Of a DNA stretch of 64,000 bases, positions 25,486 to 36,359 are shown piece by piece (the stretch's first letter is position 1; every line of letters begins with the position of its first letter). The stretch lies in the NCBI GenBank assembly GCA_039111635.1, contig JBCAQO010000010.1, positions 620,001 through 684,000 on the forward strand, in the 5' to 3' direction. The translations under genes were made by a program, and so were the position numbers. The stretch is from Heterobasidion occidentale (lineage: Eukaryota > Basidiomycota > Agaricomycetes > Russulales > Bondarzewiaceae). The notes beneath the pieces are model-generated. The model did no database searches. It saw nothing but the letters and a program-made list of their open reading frames with translations, and was not told where the DNA came from.

Positions 25486-26400
25486 TCGTGGTAGGCTCAC
25501 TACATCTTCATCATCCCAGCCGGGATAGCAGGGAACAATGAGCTATAAGCCAATTGAATGTCAGAATATGTGTAACGCTATCACGCTGTTGACGCCGAGC
25601 TCACCGTAGAATTGACAGACGATTGGCTGGAATGGCTGCTAGAAGAGAGGGAAATTGACTGAATAATGGATCGTACTCAGATAAGTCATCCATTAGGTGT
25701 AGGCCACGGACTGCTGGGGCCTACCTCGGACAATGACATCTCGAAGGAGATCTTTACAAATCGTACCTTGGTGCTAGTGAAGGAAGTCTTGAGCCTCGAA
25801 GGCACTTCGTGCCTTGAAGCAAGCAGAGCCTTGTCGGAAGAGCAAAAAGGTGTGGGGCATGGAGTTGAGCGCTACTAGCTGAGCAACTTGAATAGTACGT
25901 GATGCTCAGATTTGTGTTTTGCCCAACTGCCATGATGTGAACGAGGCGGACACTTCAAGTCCCCAGGCTAGAATTAAATGATGTCCGAGCCATTCCACGA
26001 AGAACAATGAGCACTCTATCTGGGTGTCGGTGAGGTGCCCCATCTCCCATTCTTCGATTGATTGGAGGTTGTATTGCCTAGGTGAAGAGAAAGACCCAGA
26101 ATCGAAGGAATACCGAGAGGGAGGATCCACTGCATAGGTCCTAGATCCCATCAAGCAATGTGCAGGACATGGTGGTCATCGGCAGCTATAGGTCTAGTCT
26201 AGCACTTGAAAGACGAGTTGGCTCAGTTGGAGTCTGAGCCCGAATGATAGCAAGGCCAGTCGGAGGACAAGCGGCGGAACGGATATCCACGTGCAGGCGG
26301 GCCGGCGACCATTTTGACGTAATGGAGGTCCGACATTTGAATGCCCACCACCATTGGCTGCAGCGCGAAACACCCGTAACACTGTCGTTCTAACCATATC
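25486..26400. other. Divergent intergenic region between kinase and DUS3
   Basis: It separates two divergently transcribed genes and must contain both promoters. No TATA element or other site stands out. Short frames inside it look random. Confidence 0.5.
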
Positions 26401-29332
26401 ATGCCCGGATCCACGAATCCATATCCTGTAGGAACAGCGCCAGTCAAATCAGAGTACGTATAGCTCTCTAAGTCTGCTGTCTGACCGAACTGCAATTCGT
26501 GTCCAATTAGGTATTTGCTCTCCACCTCGAGTACAAGGCTTGCGCCTTCAGCCGACGACGATGCTGCGGAAGGTAGCACCAGCCACATGAGAGAGCGCGG
26601 TGAAGAGCGCGGTGACGCGGACGAGGATGAACGTCCGAGCAAAAAGGCTAAGCTGTCCAGTTCGGAGCGGCGCAAACTTGCCAAGGAGGAAAAAAAGAAA
26701 CAGCGCGGGTCAAACAAAGGCAGGCGTTGGCAAAAGGTGCGCGATGACCAGGATGTCTGCTGGAGAGTCGCTTCGGGCGGATCTTGCGAGTTCGGTGCGG
26801 AGTACGTATCTCATTGGATGCTCTCATGCGTCCGTTTCCTGACTCGGCGTCTGTTGCAGGTGTCGCTGGAGTCACGATGTTCCTGCATACCTGGCAGCAA
26901 AACCGAGAGATGTTCGCTTCCCTACTCCCTCTGATCTGAGCGACATCCCTCCGTTCGTGCAGACCGTGGGCGATGCCGGTGCTATGCAAGCAGGTGACGA
27001 AAAAGAAGAATCTTCTATCGATTTCTCTACGAAATGTCCGGTGTTCGAGGAGACAGGGGCATGTCGACACGGATTCAAGTGTCGCTTCCTTGGGGGACAC
27101 GTCCGTAAAGCTGAAGATAACACATTGTTGCTGGTACAAGATGAAGAGAAGAAGGCACGACTTATGCGCTCGACAACAGAGGCCAACTTCTTGGACGCGT
27201 CAACCATGAAGTTACTCCGAACGAAGAAGGTATAGCATCATCGATTCGCTCAGAACCTTGCTGATGCGCCTGATCTCCTAGTATCCCCTTCCAATCACGG
27301 ATGCCTATCTTCGTGAGCTCCAGTTACAGAACGTGAAAGAGGGCAACGGCAAAGAAGGCTCCAAAGATGAAGTCGATGCTTCTCCCTACACTCCTCATTC
27401 CCCAGAAGCTGATCCAGAACCGAGCCGAAAGGAGCTTACAGCAGACCCGAAGTCGTTCCAAAAAACCCCTCCACCTCTACTCCCGAGAACCCTGCTTCTA
27501 CTGTGCCTCCCGAAAATTCTACTATCCTTCCTTGGCACCTTTGACGGAGGAAATCGAGGCGCAGAAGGACACTCCTGATGTCCCCACCCGTTTCGCCGAA
27601 AAGAAGAGACTTGTCTGGTCCGATAAGACATGTACGTCGGCGATGGATCTGGGCCCTCGCCGAGGGCTGCAATCCCACTGACCGCCTGTGCTCTCCCAAC
27701 TATCACGCTCACATCATTCTACGCAGACCTTGCGCCCTTGACTACAGTTGGCAACTTGGTACGTCCGAGTTGTGACTCCACGCGTGAGACATTCGATTGA
27801 CAATGTATCATGCAGCCGTTCCGGCGCCTATGTGTTACGCTCGGAGCTGACATCACATGCGGTGAAAGTACACGCCTCCCATACTCTCACCTTGTCCGTG
27901 TCCGTGCTGACAACATGCGCAGTGGGCCTGGCGAACTCTTTTCTCTCCGCTTCGAAAGAGGAATGGTCATTGGTCCGACGACACCCATCTGAGACGATGT
28001 TTGGCGTGCAACTTGCGGGGAGTAAACCCTCGTTACTCGTCCCTACCGCCGAAGTGATCGCCAAGGAATGCTCAGGCGGCGTAGACTTTGTTGATCTCAA
28101 CTGTGGATGCCCAATAGATTTGGTGTTCAGAACCGGGAGCGGTTCGGCATGTGAGTGGTTTCTGAAGCTTCTGTGCTATTTTCCCCCATCAGGTTCACAA
28201 ACATCTTCCTTGGACCCTCACTAGTGCTGGACACGCCTGGAAAGCTTGGCAAGATTCTGATTGGGATGAATAAAGCACTCGGAGAGATCCCGCTGACCAT
28301 CAAACTACGTACCGGAGTCAAGGAGGGCAGAAATACCTCCCATAAATTGATGCCAAGGATCAGTTCCGAATGGAACGTCTCTGCTATGACTGTGAGAGAA
28401 ATGCGTTCTCCAGAGATATATTTACGATCTTCATTTTGACGGATTCACCTTTGATCAGCTCCATGGCAGAACGCGGCAGCAGCGCTATTCTAAATTGGCA
28501 GATTGGGAATATATCAAGGGTTGTGTCGAGGCTGTACGCGCTCGTGAGGAGGAAGAAGACTGTGCGTATGGCTACGCCCTCCAAATAGACATAGGTTATG
28601 CCTCGTGCTGATAGAGATGGGCCTCGATATAGTACCCAGAGTTCCCATATTCGGAGGAGGCGATTGCTTTTCCTCGCAGGACTACTGGCATGCTGTCGAA
28701 AATTACAGTGTGGACGGGGTCATGGTGGCCCGTGGTGCCCTCATCAAGCCTTGGATTTTCACCGAAATTAAGGAGCGAAGGGAATGGGACATCAGCTCGA
28801 AAGAGCGCTTGGAGTTGATTCGACAGGTACTTCTCGATCCGTGTTCTAGCGCATGATGGAGAACCTAATACTCGTTCGAATTCCATAGTATACAGAGTTT
28901 GGCCTAAAGTGCGTATCTGCCTATGTTTGTATCAGGGTCGATCAACGCTGACGGTTCCTCCGTCTTGCAGCCATTTTGGTACCGACACGGCAGGTGTAAA
29001 TACGACGCGCCGGTACCTCTGCGAGGCGCTCTCGTTCCAATACCGTTACGTTCCGATCGGCCTGCTCGAACACCTTCCAGGACGAATTAACGACCGCGCA
29101 CCCCTCTTCCGCGGGCGCAATGACCTCGGTGCGTTCCGCTCGTCGTGCCCGAAATGGCCAGTCTTCGAAATACCAACACTCATTCATCTCTACAGAAACG
29201 TTGCTTGCGAGTGGCGATAGTCGGGACTGGGTCAAGATATCCGAGATGTTCTTGGGCCCTGCACCCGAGTCCTGGTCGTTCACACCCAAGCACAAGAGCA
29301 ACGCCTACGGAAATGAAGAAAGCCAGGGCTAG
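26401..29332 (+). CDS. DUS3: tRNA-dihydrouridine(47) synthase [NAD(P)+]
   Basis: A flavin enzyme that reduces uridine 47 of tRNA (also some mRNA sites). I place the start at 26401: exon 1 ([18 protein letters not shown]) joins 26511 in frame through a 57-nt intron. A Lys-rich stretch precedes two CCCH zinc fingers ([20 protein letters not shown] and [22 protein letters not shown]) at about residues 90-180, as in Dus3 proteins. The catalytic barrel follows, with [33 protein letters not shown], the [10 protein letters not shown] cysteine motif, [11 protein letters not shown] and [15 protein letters not shown]. The C-terminus has HFGTD...[14 protein letters not shown] and ends at 29332. Introns are short (e.g. 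26802-26859, 27230-27281, 27632-27726). In the disordered linker (27440-27550) the frame seems to change twice, one place being the CCAAAAAACCCC run. That suggests errors rather than decay, since the rest is well conserved. Confidence 0.9.
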
Positions 29333-29642
29333 GTGTAGCTGGGGACGAAGGACATTGCCCCATTAGACTGTAAAAACTCTAGCACACCGTGTATCCCTAC
29401 ATCTTCGTCTCATGTATCCCTAACCAATACATGCCCAGATACTTCGGGTTAAGGCCGTCCCTTCAGCTCCGTCTGATGTACATGTTCTACACGTGCATAA
29501 CATGTTAGCCATACAAGAAAATTACACCACTTCATCTTCGTGAGATATCTCCGAATGGATACAGCCTATGTAGTAAACGCCCATTCGTGGTTGTCTAATA
29601 GTTTCGGCGCTCTTCTCACATCACAGGTTCCGAACACTGTAC
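29333..29642. other. Convergent 3' intergenic region
   Basis: Lies between the stops of DUS3 (+) and the USP-like gene (-). Nothing but presumed terminator sequence is seen. Confidence 0.5.
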
Positions 29643-32517
29643 TCAGTTACTAACATCCATCGGCTCGCCCCGTGGACTCGATGGTGCGTTCGGCGGCGTG
29701 TCCCATTCAGACGCAGATTGGTAAGGCGATGTCGGAGGTGAGGAAAAGCGCGCCTGGCTGGCTACCTCGGCAGGCAAGGCATCGAGGAACATCTTGTTGT
29801 TGTACTTGACAGAATGCTGCAGGCGCATGAAAAAACAAACAGATGAACCATGTGTGCGCCGGAATAAGTCCTCGGCAATAAGACGAACCTTTATGGCCTC
29901 GGGCCACGGCAATGCTCCCTCTGCCTCGTTCTCTGGCAATGCTCTGCTGTATATCAAAAGATAGGGTCCTGCGCCGAGGTGGAGACCCGTCGAGTCCTCG
30001 AGCACGGTCTCTTCGGAGACCTTGAGATTCAATAGTCAAATATGGTCAAACAGTGTTTTTGTCGATCGCAGATTGTTCTCGCGCGCACCTCAGCGACAGA
30101 GTAGTCAACAGTTTTCCACCATGTCTTATCTTGTTGCACGTAAGAGTATATATGACTACGCCCGAACACACCGTCGTGCACGAGGACGACACGGAGGTCA
30201 TACTGTCGCAACGTGGAAAGGAGAAAAGATCAGCAGGGCATGAGGCCGATTGCCGTGTGTGAATAGGATGGCGTACGCGGTGCTTTCGGAACTCTGGGCC
30301 CTCGAACAGAGTGGCGGATTGAGCCTTGAGCTTGCCGACCTGGCTGTCGATCGCTGTGTATGGGGAAAAGTGGTGAGATTTTTTTTAAAATTAGGATGAC
30401 GACAGATCGAAATTCAGGGTGCCCACTCTCTAGTTCGTTTTCGATGCGTGTCAAGATTTTGCGCAGCTTCATAGCGGTCGCTTCGACGGAATCTTTCCGC
30501 TCCGCATCGTCCTTGTTGGCTATGTGTTCATAATAATGAAGCGAGGATCTGATGTCCTTCAGCGTGTTCTTATTCTAACGCAGAAAAAGCATTTGATCCC
30601 TCTGATCGAGGCGTGTGGGAACAACTCACGTTGTAATGTGTCAGCGCTGCCTTCCGCGAGACCAGGCGCTGGATTTCCTCATGGATTTCTTGTTGCTGAG
30701 TCCTTCTGGCTTCGGCGAGCTCAGAACGTTCCTTCATGAAGCGATCGAGATACAACTGTTTTGGATAGCGGAAACGCTCCCGCGGCGGCGGCACACCACC
30801 CGAGTACGATGGCAACGCCTCATGACGTACGAGCTGGAACGCGACTACGTCCGATGGGTCAAAAATGACCTGCTGTTTCGTGTTGGGCTCAGCTCTTGAC
30901 AGCTGGGCAGAAAGACACGAGATCAGATCCTTGTGCTGGTCGCCGTCTTGGACGTCAACTTTGACGACGGCAGTTTCGACACATCGATCGAACGCGTATG
31001 CGTCCTCTCTGGCATCACTGGGGCCGGAGCGGAAATGAAGCAATCTTTGATATCAAAGTTCAGCCGAGCTACGGACCAAGGAGGTAGCTTGAGCGATCAC
31101 CTGGAATGGTCCTTCGAATCGCCAGCGGACGCCTGACGAAGTACCGAATCGGTGATTTGGGCCACTTTCGTATACAACTCTACAATGCAAGCTGAGTATC
31201 TTCGCCAAGTCATGAACAAGAAGCCACACGTACGGCTAGTGAGATCGCTTGGACTCTCAGTCGCGTGGCTTGGAGCAACGATATCGACTGCTGCGAGCAC
31301 GGCGTCGACGTCCAGCTCAGATAAGACAGCGAGGTCCATATTTGCGAATATTTCGATCAGTGACCACACAATGTGTTCTATTACCTGTGAGCTGGCCATC
31401 AGAGCTCTCGATATGACATGATAGACAGACCTGGACCGTCGCTTGGAGGACGAAGATCGACACCAGCCTGGAAGGCAGAGGGACGCCAGCTCGCTAGTGT
31501 CTTACGAATTTGAGGGACAAAATAACCCTTGAAACAACAGCCCCGCGTAGGCGTATGCCGGAAGAGACGGCCGAAGGGCGACGGGACTTGGAACAACGAT
31601 GAGGTGTAAAACCAGGACTCCGGTACATGATTGCGATACACTTACCGCGAGTCTGTCCGAACCCGTTGCTCCAAGGGCAGCTGCTCAAAGCCTTGGTCAA
31701 GATCATGGTATGTCGAGCTCAGACTTTGTTGGATGGCGAGACTGAGCGACTGTTCGTCTTGGGAGACTCCCGAAGGCACTGGTTGCTGATGCAGCGCGGG
31801 TCAGTAGCGATTTTCGGAAAGCAGAAACACAGGCATTTACATACGTTGGAGGGAACGACGGCCCAGCTCGGGTCAGGAGGTCTGTCGCTTGGTCCGAATC
31901 TTGTTCCTGTTTGTTCAAGAGACGCCTCCAATGCCATTTTCAGCTCCTTGTCCTCATCCGTCAGATCAATGACGGCCGTGTCCTGCTCCGGCTTTGAGGC
32001 TGAAAGTAAACATACTCAACAGCATCAGAGTTGAGAGAACGGACGTGCACATACGGGGCGGGGTTCTCGGCCCTACAGCCAGACTCCCGTCATCGTAGGT
32101 GAGCGGGGGCAGTTCGCTGGGCCATGACTCGTCTCCTCCTCTGTCTCCTTCAAGGATAGACGTCGCCGCTTTCTGCACATCCCCGCCGTGTCTTCGGAGA
32201 ATACGCCGAGCGATCTCGGGATCCAGTTCGCCCATCATCTGAGTGAGGTTGAGGACGTTCTCTTCCTCCTTGGCCGCATCGATCCCCAAGGTGATGCCAC
32301 AGAGTCGCTGTACCCGAAGGTGTATGGGGCAGGGTACATTGAAGATTTGCAAGTTCGAGAGTCGAGACGGATGGGCTTGAGAGCGGACGAGTGAGAAAGT
32401 TGAATGGACCAACTTTGCGCGCGGTGCCGGAGATAAGATTAGATCGCTCTGATGATCTACCGCATCTGCAACCCCAAGTCCCCGTCTTCTCTCAGCCCTC
32501 AATGAGAATCCGACCAT
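29643..32517 (-). CDS. UBA/UIM protein with a USP-type deubiquitinase fold (USP25/28-like), probably lacking the catalytic Cys
   Basis: Order from the N-terminus: a UBA/CUE-like helix bundle (MMGELDPEIARRILRRHGG, about 32150-32245); two UIM-like helices (DEDEELKMALEASLEQT near 31930 and DEQSLSLAIQQSLSS near 31750); a USP-like entry segment RPSLPAYAYAGLLFQGLF near 31540; helical inserts; a coiled segment RYPKQLYLDRFMKERSELAE near 30750; and a His-box-like YDLRVVLVHDGVFGRSHIYS near 30170, followed by KTVDYSVAEV, EETVLEDSTGLHLG and PYLLIYSRALP. The order matches USP-family enzymes, which remove ubiquitin from proteins. The expected GNTC nucleophile motif is not present in the entry segment. One frame break sits in an AAAA (plus-strand) run at 31519-31522. 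The start is uncertain; the most N-terminal Met I would trust is at 32238, though KEEENVLNLTQ just upstream also looks coding. Confidence 0.7.
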
Positions 32518-32812
32518 GCGCCATCACAGACAATGTATCGCCTTTCCCTATATAGGCCTCATTCAACGTCTGAGATATAGGCTATTGCGGGGTCCAAACT
32601 CGCGACCGAGATGCCCGCACGCCAACTCACGTCCGTTTAAGACAAACAGGTTTCATGACTTCGTATTGCGAGAACTAACAACATGCATATCTAAACGACA
32701 GTGTACAATCAAACAGGGATGCCCAAACCGGCAGAGCACAGAATCACTCTAAAGATACATGATCTGCGATCCGCATTCCGAGTGCGTGATACATGACAGA
32801 AAAACAAAACAT

Positions 32813-34566
32813 TTAATCGGACTTGGCGGCGTTGACCCGGTAGCGCGCGGTGGGCTGGCGGTAGGCGCGGCCCTGCTTGTCGCGGTAGAACAAGACATCG
32901 CCTGTCGACGTCACGCGTGAGTGAAAACACTAGGCGAGACAACGCAGAAGAGCAGCGTACCCTCATCCTCGACGAACTGGCACTCGTTGTAGTTCCTCCA
33001 GAGCGATTGGAAGACGGGCTCGTCAGACCAGGCGTAGTGCTCGCCAATGAACTCCTTCAAGTACTTGGTCGCCTCCTCACCGTGGTCTATCAACAAACGT
33101 CGTCAGTACGCTCCCGCGCGCGATGGCAAAGGGAGACATACACCAGGGCATCTTGGGGAAGAAGTGGTGGATGACGTGGTAGTGAGCGACATCGTGCAAG
33201 AAGAAGCGGCCCCACCAGCCGAGGAAGGGTCGGTCGACGGTAGCCGCAGCACCGCGCTGGTAGTTCCACTCTTTGTTGCGGTAGTGAGGGAGGGAGGTAT
33301 CGGTGTGGTGGAGGTAAGTGATCATGATGAACCAGTGGCTGACGAGAAGCCAGGGGAGGCCGTAGTACTTGACGACCTCGGAGGAGCCCCACTTCAAGCA
33401 GGAGTACTGGACGCCAAGGATCATCGAAATGATGCCGATGTTAGAGAGGATGACCGAGTTGCGCTGTTCTTTGGTGAAGAGGATGGAATTGGCTGTGGAA
33501 CGAGCGCGTCATGAGCAGCAGATCACGCCGATGACGACAGTGTACTCACGATCGAAGTGGTTGGTCCATTTCGGGTAGGTCTTCTGGCCCGATACGTTGA
33601 ACACTGCAAATCGATAGAGGCGTTAGTGCTTAAGGTTTTTACGTGATCGTCGCCACAAAACGCGTACAAAGATAGGCCGGGAACGCGAGGACCTGCTGCC
33701 GAAGGAGCATGTAGAGCGTGTAGATCGGGGTATCGCCAAAGTGCTCTTCCCAGTCGATCTTGCTGTTCTCCTTGAGAGGAATGCCGAGGTCAGTGCGGGT
33801 CTTGGGAACGTAGACCTCGTCACGCTCCATGGACGCATGGTTGCTGTGGTGGCGATGGTGCGAGATCCTCCAACTGAAGAACGGAGTCCAAAGGAAGGTG
33901 TGCGTGATCTGAAGAAGGCGATGATCAGGATCGGCGCGAACAGAAGCCAACAGTCAAATTCTACTCACGAAACCAATGACATTGTTGATATGCTTGTTGG
34001 CAGAGAAGGCGCCATGACCACACTGAAAGAATAGACATGAAGGTTAAGAAAGCGCAAAGAAAAGCCTATCGGAAGGGACGTACCTCGTGACCGACGACCC
34101 AGATACCAGTGAAGGTCAAACCTTGGACCCACCAGCTGTGAACATGCATCAGACATGTGGCGCTTCGAGACGGTACAAGGTTTAAAGCTTACTAGGCCAA
34201 CCAAGAGGCCCAACGAGCGACCTCGCCGCCGACGGGGGTGATCACATCGGTGACGGCTTGGCTCTTGAAGTAAGGGTCGATGTACAATGCGGCCTTCCAC
34301 CAGGCGGCAGCCAGGATCAAGTCGCGAACCAGGTACATCAAACTCCTGGGCGTGTCGCGAACGAAGAGGTGGGCGGGGATGGCATCTTTGATTTGAGACA
34401 GAGTCCTGCAAAGCGCAATGAGAGTCAGGGGCCGGCGGCGGAGGCGATAGCTAGAAGAATGAAAGACTCACCAGGGCATGGGCTCATACTCGGGGAGCTT
34501 GCTCTCGTCGTATTCATCAGGAGAGAGGGACCTGATATCGACGGGCTGAGTAACGGTGGTCGACAT
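32813..34566 (-). CDS. Delta-12 (oleate) fatty acid desaturase, FAD2 type, copy 1
   Basis: An integral ER di-iron desaturase that would introduce the delta-12 double bond into oleoyl chains. Nine exons join in frame: 34472-34566, 34193-34405, 34084-34135, 33969-34022, 33668-33908, 33550-33603, 33142-33492, 32961-33086 and 32813-32901. The three histidine boxes are present: GHECGHGAF, WRISHHRHHSNH and HVIHHFFPKMPWY. Also typical are MERDEVYVPKTRTDLG, FLHHTDTSLPHYRNKEW and TVDRPFLGWWGRFFLHD. The protein starts MSTTVTQPVDIRSLSPDEYD at an ATG at 34566 and ends RVNAAKSD. No frame break is needed. The gene is divergently paired with the alpha/beta hydrolase at 35122. Exact regioselectivity (delta-12, delta-15 or an acetylenase-type variant) cannot be read from motifs. 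Confidence 0.9.
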
Positions 34567-34646
34567 GGTGGTGGTAGAGAACTGTGCAGGACAAAGACTC
34601 TAAAGCGAGGGAGACCTCGATGCAGGACTGGGTCCCGTTCCGACCG

Positions 34647-34654
34647 CTTAAATA
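34647..34654 (-). promoter_or_regulatory. TATA-like element upstream of FAD2 copy 1
   Basis: TATTTAAG on the minus strand, about 80 bp upstream of the ATG at 34566, in the 555-bp region shared with the divergent hydrolase gene. Position fits a core promoter element; no further support. Confidence 0.35.
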
Positions 34655-35121
34655 CAGACTCTATCTGGAGAAGGTACGTTAGCATGCAGTCGGGATAATC
34701 AGGTGTCGCACTGCGGGACATCATGTTAGCGATAGGAGAACGTCATCTGGTGGAAGTTGATTGATGTCCGTCCGTACCGAGGGACAAGCACGTTGCAAAA
34801 TTGTTGAACGCGATGGGAAATTTGCGTGGTGTCCTAAATCGAATCCGAGTTCACGTAAATGCACCTTCACGTTGCCTTCCCACGGCCGTTCCCAAAGGAA
34901 GGGATTCTCTGCAGGACCCCGATAGACGACCTGGCCCCGCGGTCGGGTCCGCACCCCACCACGCAGTCCGATGCACCCAGATTCGATTCACGTGAATCTG
35001 ATTTAGATCCGCTGCTTGATTTGCGCGATCATATCAGCGATGACACATCGCGAACCTTTATCTGTTACTGGCAACTGCGCCGGACGCCAGCAGCCTCAGC
35101 CAGTCCTCAGCCGTCCACGAC

Positions 35122-36359
35122 ATGTCCTCCTCCTACCTGCCCACGCACACAACCAAGGATCTCTCCATCCTCGAGCCCGAGTTTCGCGACTTCATCGGCA
35201 ACTTCCCAGACACAACCGAGACCGCAGAGACGGGCGATGTCGTCGTTAACTTCATGCGCTCCATCCCGCCTCGGCCGCACGACGATCCGCGCGTGATCAA
35301 GCAAGACATCCAAGTCTCCAGCCCCAACGCTCCATCCACTCAGCCGCCCGTCAACGTGCGCGTCTACAGTCCAAAGGACGTCGATCCAGCGCGACCGCTC
35401 CCCGTGCTGCTTTGGATGGTACGCGCCCTCTCCCCTTGCTCCACGCAGTCTGCAGCGCTGAGTGCGTGAGACCACAGCACCACGGTGGATTTTTCTCCGC
35501 AGGACCACTCCGCCTGGACCCCTTCTGCAGCGCGATCGCGGCCGAGGCGAACATCATCATGATCGCACCCGCGTATCGCCAGACACCCGAGCACCCCTTC
35601 CCCGCACGTACGTCCTCGCGCGAGCCCCACAAGCTCCACGCAACTTGGCTAATGATCCACTGTTGATCATGACCCCGGGCGCGCGATTACAACGCGACCC
35701 CCCAGCGTTCGACGACTGCTACGAGGTGCTGCGCTGGATCACGACTTCCCCAGAGACGAGTCGCTACGCGATCGACAGCACCAAGTTCGCGGTCGGCGGG
35801 ACGTCCGTGGGCGGCACCGTCGCGATCGGGCTCGCGCTCAAGCTGCGCGAGGAGACGGGGAGCACGAAAGCGATCAGCCTGCTGCTCCTCGACGACACCA
35901 GCTTCACCGACAAGCCCAACACGTACTCTACGTTCCACAACCCGATCAACAAGATCTGGAACGCCAACGTCACGCGCTACGCGTGGCACTTCTACCTCCC
36001 GAACGGCTCGGACGCACTCGACCCCGCCACGCGCAGCTACGTCGTGCCCGCGCTCGCGACAGATCTCACGGGGCTGCCGCAAACGATGATGATGTGCGCG
36101 CAATGGGATGACCTGACTGACGACGCGATCGCATTCGCGAGCCGCCTCCTGCAGGCTGGCATCCCCACCGAAATCCACGTAAGCCCCATTCTGCGCAACC
36201 GCCGTCTACATACGGCCGATCTGACTTTTCCGCTGCGCGTTTGCAACACAGACGTACCGGGGCACCTTCCACGTATCGGACAAGTTCTTACATAACGCCA
36301 AGATGAGCATCCGCAAGCGCCAGAACATCGTCGACGCGCTGGAGGCTGCATTTGCCTGA
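35122..36359 (+). CDS. Alpha/beta hydrolase (hormone-sensitive lipase / fold-3 family)
   Basis: Esterase- or lipase-like hydrolase, presumably cytosolic. Exons are 35122-35418, 35478-35607, 35706-36178 and 36252-36359, all joining in frame. The oxyanion motif is HHGGFFSAG (residues about 100-108, an HGGG-type motif), followed by YRQTPEHPFPAP. The nucleophile elbow is GGTSVGG with Ser. The acid is probably in CAQWDDLTDDA, and the histidine in TYRGTFHVSD, which lies after the last intron. The order nucleophile, acid, histidine and the spacing fit the family. It is divergent from FAD2 copy 1 and shares its promoter region. The substrate is unknown; short- to medium-chain esters are typical for the family. 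Confidence 0.85.
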
